A stretch of DNA of 41,612 bases, from contig CAWUKT010000062.1 in NCBI GenBank assembly GCA_963923035.1, forward strand, positions 1 to 41,612, read 5' to 3'. Within the stretch, counting starts at the first letter, position 1. Each line of letters starts with the position of its first letter. Below the pieces are notes generated by a model, which saw only the letters and a program-made list of their open reading frames with translations, was not told the DNA's origin and did no database searches. Made by a program: the position numbers and the translations under genes. Source of the stretch: CAWUKT01 sp963923035. Its GTDB lineage: Bacteria; Bacteroidota; Bacteroidia; J057; JADKCL01. Below are positions 32,004 through 41,285 of the stretch, one piece after another.

Positions 32004-34106
32004 ATGACTATGAAATCAAAGATACTCCTCTTTTTCCTCCTCTTTTCCGGCGTGCTCATGGCCCAGGAGGCCGACCTCACCGGCCAATGGAAGGGCCATA
32101 TCCAGACCCCTCAAATGAAGCTGGAGGTTGAATTTGATTTGGAGCAGAAAGGGAAAAAGGAAGTGGTAGGCACCATGTCCGTTCCAATTCAACAATTAAA
32201 GGGGTTGCCCATTACCGATGTCGAATGGGACCGCAAGGACCAGAAGCTCAAGTTCAAGGTGCCGGACGTGCCAGGAAATGCCGGATTCCGGGGAAAACTG
32301 AACGCAGCAGGTGATTCTCTGAATGGGACCTGGACGCAAAGTATGATGAGCATGCCTACCTTTCTGGGCCGCCCTTCCGCCCAGGAGCAGGAAGAACAGC
32401 AAATGGAATTGGCGGAGAAGGTGGAAAGCTACCGCGGATTTCTCGACAGTTTGTTGGACGCAGCTGACGTGCCCGGGATCTCCATCGCCGTTGTCTACGA
32501 GGGCAATGTGATCATGGAAGAAGGCCGGGGTATGCGGGATGTTAAAAAGAAATTGCCGGTGGATGCTGAGACCCGATTTGCGATTGGGTCCTGCTCGAAG
32601 GCATTTACGTCCTTTGGCTTGTCGGTACTGGCGGAGGAAGGAAAACTGGACTTCGAGGCCCCCGTGCAGGAATACATGCCTGAATTCCGGTTGCAGGACG
32701 ATTATATCAGTCGCCACATGAGTACCATTGACCTGTTGACGCACCGCAGCGGCCTTCCGCGGCACGATTTTGCCTGGTACGGCTCCCAGGCCAGCCGGGA
32801 GGAATTGTTTGCCCGCCTGCCCTACCTCGAGCTCAGCGAGGGCTTCCGCGCCAAATGGCAGTACCAGAATTTCATGTACATGACGGCCGGGATGCTGGCC
32901 GGAAAAGTGAGTGGCAGCAGTTGGGAAGAGGTGGTGCAATCGCGGATTTTTAATCCTTTGGGCATGGGGCAATCGACCCTGAACCTGAAGGGTCTGACTG
33001 AGGCTGACAATGCTGCATTGGGCTACTCCTACGACGGCGACAAGAAAGAGTACGTGGAGCTCCCCTACCGCAATATCGATGCCATCGGTCCCGCCGGATC
33101 AATCAATTCGAATGCCAAGGACATGGCCAAATGGGTGCAGGTCCACCTCCAGGGAGGCAAATTCAATGGCCAGGAGCTCATTGCTCCTGTCTCCCTCAAT
33201 CGGATCTGGACGAGCTATATGCCGACGGGGAGCCCCGGCAGTCCGGGCATCATATCGCCGGTCTCCTACGGGCTGGGCTGGATGAACTACCATTTCCGGG
33301 GCCACCAGGCCCACGAACACGGCGGCAACATCGACGGATTCTCGGCGATGGTATTCCTCATGCCCGAAGATGACTTCGGGGTCGCCATCCTCACGAATAA
33401 AAACGGCACGCCCGCCACCTCCTCGGCCGCATACAAAGCCGCCGACCTCTTCCTTGACCTCGGCGACACCGATTGGCTGCAACGCCTGGCGGGCGGCGGG
33501 TCCAGCGAGGAAGCCGAAGTCGAACCCATCAAATCGGAACCCATTCCCGGCACCCAGCCGTCCCACGCACTCAAGGACTATACCGGCACCTTCATGAATC
33601 CTGGCTATGGCACCATGGACGTCGAAATGCGGGAGGATACCCTCTACGCCACTTTCAACACGGTGGAATACAAATTGGAGCACTGGCACTACGATGTCTT
33701 CAAGGGCTCCGGCTCCTTCATCGAGCAACTCTTCAATTTCCGGACCGACAACGACGGCTATATCGAGTCTGTCCACGTGCCCTTTGAAATCAGTGTCGAT
33801 CCCATTGAATTTGAGATGCAAGCGCCTCCGATCCTCTTCGAACCTGCGTTCATGGAGCGCGTGGCGGGAGTTTACGACCTGAAGGTCCTCGAGGCCACGA
33901 TTCGAAAAGTTGGCAACAAGTTGTACGCCATCGCCCCCGGTCAACCGGATTACGAATTGGTTCCGCTCCGGGGAACCACCTATGCCTTAAAAGGATTGGA
34001 TGGCTTTTCGATTGAATTTGAGATCGACGTGGAAGGCAAAGACCCCGCCCAGGCGATTGTGGTCCGCCAACCCAATGTCACCTTGAAGGGAGAACGAAAG
34101 GAATAA
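32004..34106 (+). CDS. Secreted serine hydrolase (beta-lactamase/PBP4* family) with N-terminal domain
   Basis: 700 residues from the ATG at 32004; the Met at 32010 gives a cleaner signal peptide. The signal ends LMAQ (residues 18-21), predicting export. A roughly 100-residue beta-rich domain starting DLTGQWKGHIQTP comes first. A class C beta-lactamase-like catalytic domain follows (about 140-480), with SxxK as S196-C-S-K199, the YxN motif Y287-Q-N289 and the third motif H439-G-G. A beta C-terminal region (about 540-700), of the kind placed after such hydrolases (DUF3471-like), ends the protein. All three catalytic motifs are intact. The family covers D-amino-acid peptidases, esterases and penicillin-binding relatives; the actual substrate is not readable, and this is not evidence of antibiotic resistance. 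Confidence 0.9.
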   Translation: MTMKSKILLFFLLFSGVLMAQEADLTGQWKGHIQTPQMKLEVEFDLEQKGKKEVVGTMSVPIQQLKGLPITDVEWDRKDQKLKFKVPDVPGNAGFRGKLNAAGDSLNGTWTQSMMSMPTFLGRPSAQEQEEQQMELAEKVESYRGFLDSLLDAADVPGISIAVVYEGNVIMEEGRGMRDVKKKLPVDAETRFAIGSCSKAFTSFGLSVLAEEGKLDFEAPVQEYMPEFRLQDDYISRHMSTIDLLTHRSGLPRHDFAWYGSQASREELFARLPYLELSEGFRAKWQYQNFMYMTAGMLAGKVSGSSWEEVVQSRIFNPLGMGQSTLNLKGLTEADNAALGYSYDGDKKEYVELPYRNIDAIGPAGSINSNAKDMAKWVQVHLQGGKFNGQELIAPVSLNRIWTSYMPTGSPGSPGIISPVSYGLGWMNYHFRGHQAHEHGGNIDGFSAMVFLMPEDDFGVAILTNKNGTPATSSAAYKAADLFLDLGDTDWLQRLAGGGSSEEAEVEPIKSEPIPGTQPSHALKDYTGTFMNPGYGTMDVEMREDTLYATFNTVEYKLEHWHYDVFKGSGSFIEQLFNFRTDNDGYIESVHVPFEISVDPIEFEMQAPPILFEPAFMERVAGVYDLKVLEATIRKVGNKLYAIAPGQPDYELVPLRGTTYALKGLDGFSIEFEIDVEGKDPAQAIVVRQPNVTLKGERKE

Positions 34107-34154
34107 AATCCCCGAAAAAGATTATTTTTAGACTCTATCACCAAAAAGTCGCCC

Positions 34155-35273
34155 ATGTCTTCTTCCTCCTTCTTCCGTCTCCAATGGTTGGCACTGGTCG
34201 TGCTGGCATTTTCCCTGACCAATTGTTCCACCGCCCCTTCCAGTGAACCGGGCCCGGAGACCGACACGACGGCCACAGTGGAGCCGGGACCCACCCCGGA
34301 GATTGAATCCATCGGAAACATGTTTTTCACCGAGCGGGCGGATTTTTTCAATACCTATCGCCATCCGGAACCACTCCCCTTCAATGCCGGATTCATCAAG
34401 ACGAGGTTCATTCAGCGGATCGAAGTGTCCCAACAAAAGGCCTTTGAATTCGATGGCGAAATCGAGATGGAACCCAGCCAGCGGATCTCCTTTGAATTCA
34501 ACCGGGACGGAGAAGTCGTGGTCTTCCAAACCGTCTCCTTGTTGGATGGCCAGGGCCTTGATTCTACGCGCCTGGAGTACATATTCGACGAGGAAGGCGA
34601 AGTCAGCGAAGTCCAGGTCCAATCATTCCAGGGGGACCATGTGATCCGCCGGGTAGAAAATGAACTGGGATTCGGATGGGAAAACCCCAAGGGCGAGTCC
34701 TTCTTTATCCGCAAAGACGACAGCCGGGGATGGCGCTATATCACGCATTATTTCCCCGATGGGAGCGGTTTCGTCCATGTTATGGGGCCGGAAGGCGCCT
34801 TTCCCGATACCCTCGCAGAGGAATTGCACCACGAAATCCTGGAGCGCCGGGTAGACTTTGTCCGCTACGACCTCGCCCCGAATTTCAGGCAAGTGGAGTT
34901 GTTTGAGGAGGATGCCGAGCAGAATCCGGTCCGGGAAATCGAGTTTGAGGGCAAAGGCGACATCTTCGGGGTGCATACCTATACCTACGACGATCAACTG
35001 AACCCGCTGAAGAAGAAGTTTGAGGAGGATGTGCGGAATGGAAAAATCGTGGACCAGGACTGGAACTACGATGGACAGGGTCGGTTGGTGGAGATTACGG
35101 TTCGGGATAATGAGCCGGGCGCTTCGGACAATTTCAAGGCCCGCCACACGTATGAATACGCTCCCGACGGCTCCCTCATGACCATTGAGCACGCGCAATC
35201 GCGTGGCCTCGGCGCGCCAGACCTCGACCGGGTCGAGTCCTTTACCTACGAGAAGTTTCCCGAGGTGCGTTGA
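34155..35273 (+). CDS. Hypothetical lipoprotein with YD-like repeats
   Basis: 372 residues. The signal peptide WLALVVLAFSLTNC ends in lipobox LTNC (Cys24), followed by a Ser/Pro/Glu/Thr tether. The mature protein is beta-rich. In its last third there are segments such as HTYTYDDQLNPLKKKF, WNYDGQGRLVEITVRD and HTYEYAPDGSLMTIEH. These follow the tyrosine-aspartate (YD/RHS) beta-repeat pattern and are probably a short beta-sheet rather than a toxin shell. No catalytic residues are evident. It sits 48 bp after the serine hydrolase in the same direction and may be co-transcribed. It converges on the phosphoesterase gene with 6 bp between stops. Function unknown. Confidence 0.8.
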   Translation: MSSSSFFRLQWLALVVLAFSLTNCSTAPSSEPGPETDTTATVEPGPTPEIESIGNMFFTERADFFNTYRHPEPLPFNAGFIKTRFIQRIEVSQQKAFEFDGEIEMEPSQRISFEFNRDGEVVVFQTVSLLDGQGLDSTRLEYIFDEEGEVSEVQVQSFQGDHVIRRVENELGFGWENPKGESFFIRKDDSRGWRYITHYFPDGSGFVHVMGPEGAFPDTLAEELHHEILERRVDFVRYDLAPNFRQVELFEEDAEQNPVREIEFEGKGDIFGVHTYTYDDQLNPLKKKFEEDVRNGKIVDQDWNYDGQGRLVEITVRDNEPGASDNFKARHTYEYAPDGSLMTIEHAQSRGLGAPDLDRVESFTYEKFPEVR

Positions 35274-35279
35274 TCACAT

Positions 35280-36152
35280 TCAATCTACCATGTCGGCAAT
35301 GACACCCATCTCCTTTTCCATCTGACGGAAAAGGCGGCCATTGCTGTATACCCGCGGTTCCTTGTCCTCATCGGTCATCTCCGGACGGCCCAGGAATTGC
35401 TCGTCCTTGAAGTATTCAAACAGACGCCACTCTCCCTGGTGCCATTCCAGTGCGGTCAGGTTCTCAATCCAGTCGCCTGAGTTCAGGTAAGTGATCTTTC
35501 CATTGTCCGTTTCGATATCAATGATCTCCGGCTTGTGGACATGACCGCAGACCACATAGGCGTAGCCGCGCTTGGCTGCCACCCCCGCCGCCGTAGTTTC
35601 AAAACTGCTGACCTTGTTGACGATTTTCTTCACCCCGTCCTTGAGGGCCTTGGAGATATTGACCGGGCCGCGGCGGAAGGTCCGCAGCACCTTGTTCACG
35701 AAACGGTTGAACCGCACCATCAGGTCGTAGGACCAGCCCCCAATCTTGGCCATCCGCTTGTTTCCCTTCATCGACACATCAAATACGTCTCCGTGGAAGA
35801 ACCAAGCCTTTTTCCCGTCCAAATCCATCACAAATTCGTTCAGCACCCCAATGTCCCCCAAGTTGTACCCCACAAACTTTCGCATCATTTCGTCATGGTT
35901 TCCGGTGAGGTAGTACACCTTTACTCCTTCCTCGGCCCATTTGAGCAGGTAAAGGATGATCTGCATATGGGATTTGGGCCAGTAGCGCTTGGAGAAGGCC
36001 CAAAAGTCCACGAGGTCACCATTGACGATGACGGTGGTGGGCTGAAGGGTCTTGAGGTAACGCAAGAGGTGCCGCGCCTGGGAGCCGTGCGTCCCCAGGT
36101 GGACATCAGAAATGACGAGAAGATCGACTAGTCTTTTATTGGGATTGGCCAT
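35280..36152 (-). CDS. LpxH-like metallophosphoesterase
   Basis: 290 residues with the calcineurin-type metal site: DVH (D16, H18), NGDLVDFW (D46), GNHDE (N85, H86), FHGD (H120) and GHVH (H204, H206). These motifs, with HLLRYLKTLQPTTVIVNGD and the GDW..N ending, match the Bacteroidota proteins commonly annotated UDP-2,3-diacylglucosamine diphosphatase, the lipid A step that makes lipid X. It is cytoplasmic or peripheral to the inner membrane, with no signal peptide. The insertion at about 130-195, basic and helical, would be the cap domain. Whether this is the cell's lipid A enzyme or a paralogue cannot be told here. It lies 99 bp downstream of topB on the same strand, after a short hairpin. 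Confidence 0.85.
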   Translation of the reverse strand: MANPNKRLVDLLVISDVHLGTHGSQARHLLRYLKTLQPTTVIVNGDLVDFWAFSKRYWPKSHMQIILYLLKWAEEGVKVYYLTGNHDEMMRKFVGYNLGDIGVLNEFVMDLDGKKAWFFHGDVFDVSMKGNKRMAKIGGWSYDLMVRFNRFVNKVLRTFRRGPVNISKALKDGVKKIVNKVSSFETTAAGVAAKRGYAYVVCGHVHKPEIIDIETDNGKITYLNSGDWIENLTALEWHQGEWRLFEYFKDEQFLGRPEMTDEDKEPRVYSNGRLFRQMEKEMGVIADMVD

Positions 36153-36236
36153 GATATTGAGTCACCGATGAACCTTGTTCAACGATACGGAAATAAAACC
36201 GTTTGTCGAAATCTGGGAGGAAAATGGCAGAAATAA

Positions 36237-36252
36237 ATCCCTTGGGAGGGAT
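36237..36252 (-). terminator. Short hairpin terminator after topB
   Basis: On the minus strand ATCCCT and AGGGAT form a 6-bp stem around a four-base loop, starting at the topB stop codon, and TTATTTCT follows. It is short but properly placed between topB and the phosphoesterase gene. Confidence 0.5.
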
Positions 36253-38435
36253 CAGGTTTTGCTTTCTTCCGGGACCACCGGATCGAAGAAGAATTCGACT
36301 TTGAATTCCGGCGTGAGCCGGAGCCGGGCGTCAAAGCGCTTCCCCTGCCGGTTGGTGAAGCCCTGGACAAATTGGCCGGTGCGGCCGTTCGCGAGAAGGT
36401 CTACGAGGTGCTCCCGCTCCACAAATTTGCCCGCGATGAACGGGCGAACCGTGAAGGAACAGCCTTCCTTGTAGCGGGAACAGCCGAAGGCGCGCTTGCC
36501 CTTGAGGAGGGTACCCTCCTTGCAAACGGGACAAACCACCCCGTCAAGCCGATAGGCGGGCATTGTGGCCACGCGCTTGGGGGCCGGAGCCCGGCCCTTC
36601 ACCGTCTGGATCAACCCGGCGGTATACTGCTTGACTTCGGCCATGAACTGGTCGACGTTATAATCGCCCTTGGCGATGCGGTGGAGGCGGTGCTCCCATT
36701 CTCCGGTCATTTCCGGACTGGCGATCGGACGGTCTTTGACCAACGCGATCAGGGCCAGCCCCCGCTCCGTGGGCACCAGTTTCTTCTTGTCGCGTTGGAT
36801 ATAACCGCGTTGCAGCAGTCGCTCAATCATCCCCGCGCGCGTCGCGGGGGTTCCGAGTCCCCGGTCCTTCATCGCCTCCCGCAAATGCTCGTCTTCCATT
36901 TCCTTGCCACAAGTCTCCATCAACGCGAGGATAGAGCTTTCCGTGTGCAGGGGCGGCGCCTTCGTCTTTTTCTTCGGCAGCTTTTTTTCCTTGATCCCCA
37001 GCGATTCTCCCACCTCCACATACGGCAATTCCTCTTCTTTCTTCGCTTTCTTCTTGCTGCTTTTCTTCCGGGCTTCCAAGGCCTTGTCCAGGCTCACGTA
37101 GATTTCCCGCCAGCCCAGCGTCTTGATCATGGTTCCTTTCGCCCGAAACTTTTCTCCCGCCTCTTCCAGCAGGATTTCGGACAATTCCTTCTCGCATTTC
37201 CCCAAAAACGCCCCCAAAAAGCGCCGCACGATCAGGTCATAGATCATATAATGCTCCTTGGGCATGCCGGCCGAAGCAGGATTGGTCTCGGTCGGAATGA
37301 GGGCGTGGTGATCGCTGACCTTGGCGTCGTTGAAGACCCGGGACTCCTTCTTGAGGCCGCGGGTATTGATCTTCTGGACAAAGGGAGCGTAGGCCGGGAC
37401 ATTGGAGACGGTCCGGAGCAGGTCGGGGATCGTCGGAAACAGGTCGTCGCTGAGGTAGCGGGAATCCGTCCTCGGATAGGTCACTGTTTTGTACCGCTCG
37501 TACAATTCCTGCGCAATGTCCAGGGTCTTCTGGGCCGCAAAATTGTAGCGCTTGTTGGCGTCCTTTTGCAGCTCGGTCAGGTCGTACAGTAGCGGTGGCT
37601 GCTCATTCTTCGGTTTCTTGTTCGCATCTGTGACCTGAGCCGTGGTGCCGATCTTCTCGAAGACCGCCTTGGCTGCTTCCTCGTTCAGGAAGCGATCCGT
37701 CCCCTTGCCGATCCATTTGGCTTCGAAGACTTTGCCATCCTTTTCCAGGTCCAGCAGCAATTCCCAGTAGGTTTCGGAGTTGAAGGCCTTCACCTCGAGG
37801 TAGCGGTCCACGAGAAGTTTCAGGACGGGAGTTTGGACGCGGCCGAGGGAAATGGGTTGGCGGCGGGGGGCATCGGGCTGGTGAAAAGGGGACTGCTGGC
37901 CGTATTTCAGGGTAAAGGCCTGCGTGGCGTTGATGCCGACGAGCCAATCGGCCTCGGAACGGCAACGGGCCGCGAAATAGAGGTTCTCGAAGTCCTTGGC
38001 CGGGCGGAGCTTGGCAAAGCCTTCCTTGAGCGCCTTGTCGGTCTGGGAGGAAATCCAAAGGCGGGTGACGGGGCGGTCACATTTGGCGTGGTGGTAGATG
38101 TAGCGGAAAATGAGCTCGCCCTCGCGGCCGGCATCCGTGGCACAGATCACTTCATCGGCTTTGCCGAGCAGCTCGGCGATGATGTGGAATTGGCGGGCGC
38201 GGCCGGGGTCCCCGGTGATTTTGGTTTCGAAGATGCGGGGGAGGATGGGCAAATTGGAGAGGGTCCAGAAGGGGTAGCCGTAGTCCTTGGTATCGGCGAG
38301 GGATACGAGGTGGCCAATGGCCCACGTAACGGCGTAATCATTGCCTTCGATGAACCCGTCCCGACGGGTTTTGGCCCCCAGGATACGGGCCAGGTCCCGT
38401 GCCACCGACGGTTTTTCTGCCACCACTACTTTCAT
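36252..38435 (-). CDS. topB: DNA topoisomerase III
   Basis: 727 residues. A type IA topoisomerase that decatenates single-stranded DNA and can act with RecQ, which is encoded elsewhere in this window. Seen: Toprim start MKVVVAEKPSVARDLARILG with the metal site ATDAGREGE (D101, E105, E107), SLGRVQTPVL (197-206), and catalytic Tyr320 in TYPRTDSRYL. A Lys-rich insertion (about 455-505) carries KKSSKKKAKKEEE. A C-terminal zinc-ribbon-like segment follows, CPVC then CSRYKEGC, with its four Cys in a short span. The start ATG is at 38435, 23 bp after the preceding hypothetical gene, so the two form an operon. The bulky Lys insertion is longer than in E. coli TopB. Confidence 0.95.
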   Translation of the reverse strand: MKVVVAEKPSVARDLARILGAKTRRDGFIEGNDYAVTWAIGHLVSLADTKDYGYPFWTLSNLPILPRIFETKITGDPGRARQFHIIAELLGKADEVICATDAGREGELIFRYIYHHAKCDRPVTRLWISSQTDKALKEGFAKLRPAKDFENLYFAARCRSEADWLVGINATQAFTLKYGQQSPFHQPDAPRRQPISLGRVQTPVLKLLVDRYLEVKAFNSETYWELLLDLEKDGKVFEAKWIGKGTDRFLNEEAAKAVFEKIGTTAQVTDANKKPKNEQPPLLYDLTELQKDANKRYNFAAQKTLDIAQELYERYKTVTYPRTDSRYLSDDLFPTIPDLLRTVSNVPAYAPFVQKINTRGLKKESRVFNDAKVSDHHALIPTETNPASAGMPKEHYMIYDLIVRRFLGAFLGKCEKELSEILLEEAGEKFRAKGTMIKTLGWREIYVSLDKALEARKKSSKKKAKKEEELPYVEVGESLGIKEKKLPKKKTKAPPLHTESSILALMETCGKEMEDEHLREAMKDRGLGTPATRAGMIERLLQRGYIQRDKKKLVPTERGLALIALVKDRPIASPEMTGEWEHRLHRIAKGDYNVDQFMAEVKQYTAGLIQTVKGRAPAPKRVATMPAYRLDGVVCPVCKEGTLLKGKRAFGCSRYKEGCSFTVRPFIAGKFVEREHLVDLLANGRTGQFVQGFTNRQGKRFDARLRLTPEFKVEFFFDPVVPEESKT

Positions 38436-38458
38436 CTACTTCTCCTTTTTCCTTCCGC

Positions 38459-39877
38459 TTACCCTTCGAAACGTCCCCGTACCAGTGCCTCAAATTCTTT
38501 GCAGACTTTGTCGGCCCGGTTGACCGTGGGATCGTTGAAGACATAGCGGTTCAGGACCGATTTGGCCTCTTCAATGGATTGGGTCTTGTTGATCTTGTCC
38601 AGAACGACCTTGAACTTGACGCTGCTGCCGCCAAATACCTTCTGGACAAACTGGAATTGCTTGTGAACGGGAATCTGATCGGTCTTGATGGCCTTGGCCT
38701 CGCTCACCTGTTCGTTCAGCGTCTTGCCGTCCTTCTTCCCGATTTGATCTTTCAGTGTCCGCTTTTTCTCCCGCAACTCAGCCTCTTTCTTCTTCCGCTC
38801 CGCAAACAGGTCGATGGTCGATTTCCGCACCTTTTTCTCCGCGGGCTCCTCGGTCAGTTGTTCCTGGACCGGCTCTTCCTTTTTCTTCGTCCCGCCCAAC
38901 AAAGAGGCGACCCGACGCGGTTTTTCTTCGACCGGCTTCTCTTCGGGCTGGACCAAAGGCTGCTGCTTGGGTTCTTCCTTGGCTGCTTCCTTTTTCTCCG
39001 CCTTCAGTCGGTCCACCAGCGATTGACCGGCACTTTCCTTCTTTGCAAAGCGCTCATTGATCGACTTCTTCTCTTCCTGGGCCCCGAGCTGGTCCACCAA
39101 TTTGGTGGGCGTGGGCTTCTCTTCGACCTTGGGCTCCGGCTTCGGTTCCGGCTTGGTCTCGACGGGAGCCGCTTTCTTTTCCGCTTCCTGGGTTACCTGG
39201 ATGCGGTTGGAATAGGGCTCCTTGGGCTGGGGGGCAGGGCGCTGCAAATAGGGCAGCAACTCCATCCCGGTGAGGTTAAGGAAGCGCTCCTTCTGGTATT
39301 CCAGGACCGGACGGCCTTCTTTTTTCTCGTATACCTCTACCACCTTGTTGAACTTCTCGAAAAACTCCCGGCGAAGGACCCGGCTTTTTTCATTCTTCTC
39401 AAAGTATTTCAACAGGGCGCGGAGCACGTAGCTGAAATCATCAAAGTAAGGCGCGTGGCGGCGGAATGTCTCCAAAGGAATATTGTCCGCCTCCCGGAAA
39501 TAGAAATTCCCGATGGCGTCCTCGGGATTGACAATGAGTTTCAGGGTATTGTAGACCGCTTGCTGGAGCATCTTGCGGAAGTCCGCCGCGGCTACGTAGA
39601 TATGATCGCTCAGGATGTTCTGGAAATCGCGCAGCCCCTTTTTGACTTCAGCGTGGCTGTAATCGAAATAGGGATGTTCCATCTTCTTCATGTGGGCGGA
39701 CCAGTCGTGGTAGATCTGGAACAGGACAAACTTGTTGACCTGCTGGTGCCCGGCAAATTTCAAGATGGCTTCACCCTTGATGTGGTCAGGAATCTCGCCC
39801 TGTCCTTCAAGGATCTTTTCCGTCACGGTCCCCACCAACTCATTCAGTTGCTGATCGGAAAGGATTATTTTTTTCAT
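38459..39877 (-). CDS. Hypothetical protein upstream of topB, three-part architecture
   Basis: 472 residues, no signal peptide. Residues 1-220 form a compact, mostly helical domain with many aromatics (VLFQIYHDWSAHMKKMEHPY). About 225-395 is a low-complexity Pro/Glu/Lys linker with recurring EEKP, KPEPKPEPK and short motifs LVDQL, LVDRL, TIDLF. About 400-472 is a C-terminal helical domain (FQFVQKVFGGSSVKFKVVLDKI onward). The two folded ends joined by a disordered tether resemble a scaffolding or DNA-metabolism adaptor. I recognise no family. It is the promoter-proximal gene of an operon with topB (23-bp gap), so a role next to topoisomerase III is a reasonable guess. Confidence 0.85.
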   Translation of the reverse strand: MKKIILSDQQLNELVGTVTEKILEGQGEIPDHIKGEAILKFAGHQQVNKFVLFQIYHDWSAHMKKMEHPYFDYSHAEVKKGLRDFQNILSDHIYVAAADFRKMLQQAVYNTLKLIVNPEDAIGNFYFREADNIPLETFRRHAPYFDDFSYVLRALLKYFEKNEKSRVLRREFFEKFNKVVEVYEKKEGRPVLEYQKERFLNLTGMELLPYLQRPAPQPKEPYSNRIQVTQEAEKKAAPVETKPEPKPEPKVEEKPTPTKLVDQLGAQEEKKSINERFAKKESAGQSLVDRLKAEKKEAAKEEPKQQPLVQPEEKPVEEKPRRVASLLGGTKKKEEPVQEQLTEEPAEKKVRKSTIDLFAERKKKEAELREKKRTLKDQIGKKDGKTLNEQVSEAKAIKTDQIPVHKQFQFVQKVFGGSSVKFKVVLDKINKTQSIEEAKSVLNRYVFNDPTVNRADKVCKEFEALVRGRFEG

Positions 39878-39899
39878 GCGCGCTTGGGTTGAGAAGGTA

Positions 39900-39934
39900 A
39901 AAATATATTTTTTGCTGCAACTTCTCTAGTCAAA
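39900..39934 (-). promoter_or_regulatory. Candidate Bacteroidota promoter of the hypothetical-topB operon
   Basis: On the minus strand TTTG (plus coordinates 39931-39934) is followed after 23 bp by TATATTTT (39900-39907), seven of eight matches to the -7 consensus TAnnTTTG. Transcription would begin about 15 bp before the ATG at 39877. Spacing is at the long end of the accepted range. Confidence 0.4.
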
Positions 39935-40014
39935 GCGGGCGGAAGAGCGGGAAAATCAGGAGGGAACAGGAAAAAAGGAAGGGAAATAAAGGGGGATGGA
40001 TACAAATCATAGGA

Positions 40015-40041
40015 GCGTCGGAACCCGAATGGTTCCGACGC
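40015..40041 (-). terminator. Hairpin after the cytochrome c peroxidase gene
   Basis: An 11-bp perfect stem, GCGTCGGAACC (40015-40025) with GGTTCCGACGC (40031-40041), begins 11 bp beyond the peroxidase stop on the minus strand. No proper T-run follows on either side, so it may stabilise the 3' end or terminate weakly. Confidence 0.6.
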
Positions 40042-40052
40042 CCGGTAGCTGG

Positions 40053-41261
40053 TCAATTCGTCAAGCTGATATTCCCCCCCACGGGCAAACGACTCGGCAC
40101 CCGATCCGGCACGCCCCGGTCAAAGTCATCGTCGTTGAGGGCATCCATGAAAGCGATGATGTCATCCACTTGATTTTCCTGCAATTGCTGGGCGGCGAGC
40201 AAGGGGGACAGCTCCGGCACATTCGTATTGAAGCCCGGGGAGCCTCCGGCTTGGGCCGCGTCCTGGGAAACCAGGTAATGCGTCATGACCTCCTGCAAAT
40301 TGCTCGCAGTACCGTTGTGGAAATAGGGAGCGGTCACATCCAGGTTCCGCAGGGTCGGCGTCCGGAACCGGAAGGTTCCATTCGCGCCGGCATCCGGGCC
40401 GGGCCGGTCGGGATGCTCCACCACGCCGATGGCGTGAAGCTCGTAGTCCGAGAACATCGGACCACTGTGGCACGCGCCACAGCCCGCATCGATGAACGCC
40501 CGCAAGCCGTCCTTTTGTTGGCGGGTCATCGCGCCGTCGTCGCCCCGGACAAACCGGTCGAAGGGCGAATTGTTCGCGACAATGGTCCGTTCGAAGTCCG
40601 CAATTGCGGTGGCGATGTTCTCGCTGGTGACGGGCCGTTGCCCGTCAAAGGCCCGGCGGAAGAGATCCCGGTATTCGCGGTTGTTTTCCAGCCGTTCGAC
40701 GAGGCTATCCAAGGTCACGTCGTCGCTGTAGGCATGGCCCCGCATCTCTTCGAAGGAATGGGGCGGGCCGAGGGCTTGCTCTTCCAGGCTATTCGCCCGG
40801 TTGTCCCAGAACATGGGCGCATCCGTGATGTCGTAGTTGCCATTCCGGTCGATGCCGTTGAAGACGGTGTTGATGACCGTCGGGGCATTCCGGCCCACAA
40901 TGCCATATTCGCCATTGGAAGCATCTATCCGGTTGGGGCCCAGGCCCACGCCCCCCACGCCAATCGGCAGATCCCGGCCATCTCCATATCCAAAGGCAGG
41001 ATGATGGCAGGTCGCGCAGCTCACGTCTTTTTCACCCGACAGGATGGGATCGTAGAACAAGAGCCGACCAAGGCGTACGCGGTCCTGTTGTTGACGGCCA
41101 TTGCCGTTGACATCGACGGTTTGGGGAAGTGCCCCGAACATGAGGGCATTGGTGAGGTCGTCAGACGAGGCTGCTGAGATGAGCTCGTCGGTGGGATCAG
41201 GCTGGCAGGCGGACAATATGAGTACCGCCCCCATTAAGAGCATCCATTGAATACGCATCAT
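40053..41261 (-). CDS. Di-haem cytochrome c peroxidase / MauG-like lipoprotein
   Basis: 402 residues from the ATG at 41261. Other in-frame starts at 41285 (TTG), 41270 and 41258 are possible, and the chosen one gives a compact signal peptide. Lipobox LILSAC (Cys19) anchors it in the envelope. Two c-type haem sites are seen: CATCH (C82, C85, H86) and CGACH (C261, C264, H265). The spacing, LGRLLFYDPILSG and RTPTLRN...APYFHNG segments, match the bacterial di-haem cytochrome c peroxidase/MauG family, which reduces hydrogen peroxide with electrons from cytochrome c in the periplasm, or oxidises other substrates. No electron-donor cytochrome gene is nearby. An acidic NDDDFDR stretch precedes the C terminus. 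Confidence 0.93.
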   Translation of the reverse strand: MMRIQWMLLMGAVLILSACQPDPTDELISAASSDDLTNALMFGALPQTVDVNGNGRQQQDRVRLGRLLFYDPILSGEKDVSCATCHHPAFGYGDGRDLPIGVGGVGLGPNRIDASNGEYGIVGRNAPTVINTVFNGIDRNGNYDITDAPMFWDNRANSLEEQALGPPHSFEEMRGHAYSDDVTLDSLVERLENNREYRDLFRRAFDGQRPVTSENIATAIADFERTIVANNSPFDRFVRGDDGAMTRQQKDGLRAFIDAGCGACHSGPMFSDYELHAIGVVEHPDRPGPDAGANGTFRFRTPTLRNLDVTAPYFHNGTASNLQEVMTHYLVSQDAAQAGGSPGFNTNVPELSPLLAAQQLQENQVDDIIAFMDALNDDDFDRGVPDRVPSRLPVGGNISLTN

Positions 41262-41285
41262 TTCGAACATTGTAAAGGTGAACAA

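Noticed and set aside
32004..34106. Calling the serine hydrolase an antibiotic-resistance beta-lactamase
   Set aside because: SxxK, YxN and HGG motifs are shared by many non-resistance esterases and peptidases. Its long extra domains and housekeeping setting do not support a resistance role.
34155..35273. RHS toxin based on YD-like segments
   Set aside because: Only a few weak repeats, a lipoprotein signal and no C-terminal toxin domain or core cleavage motif.
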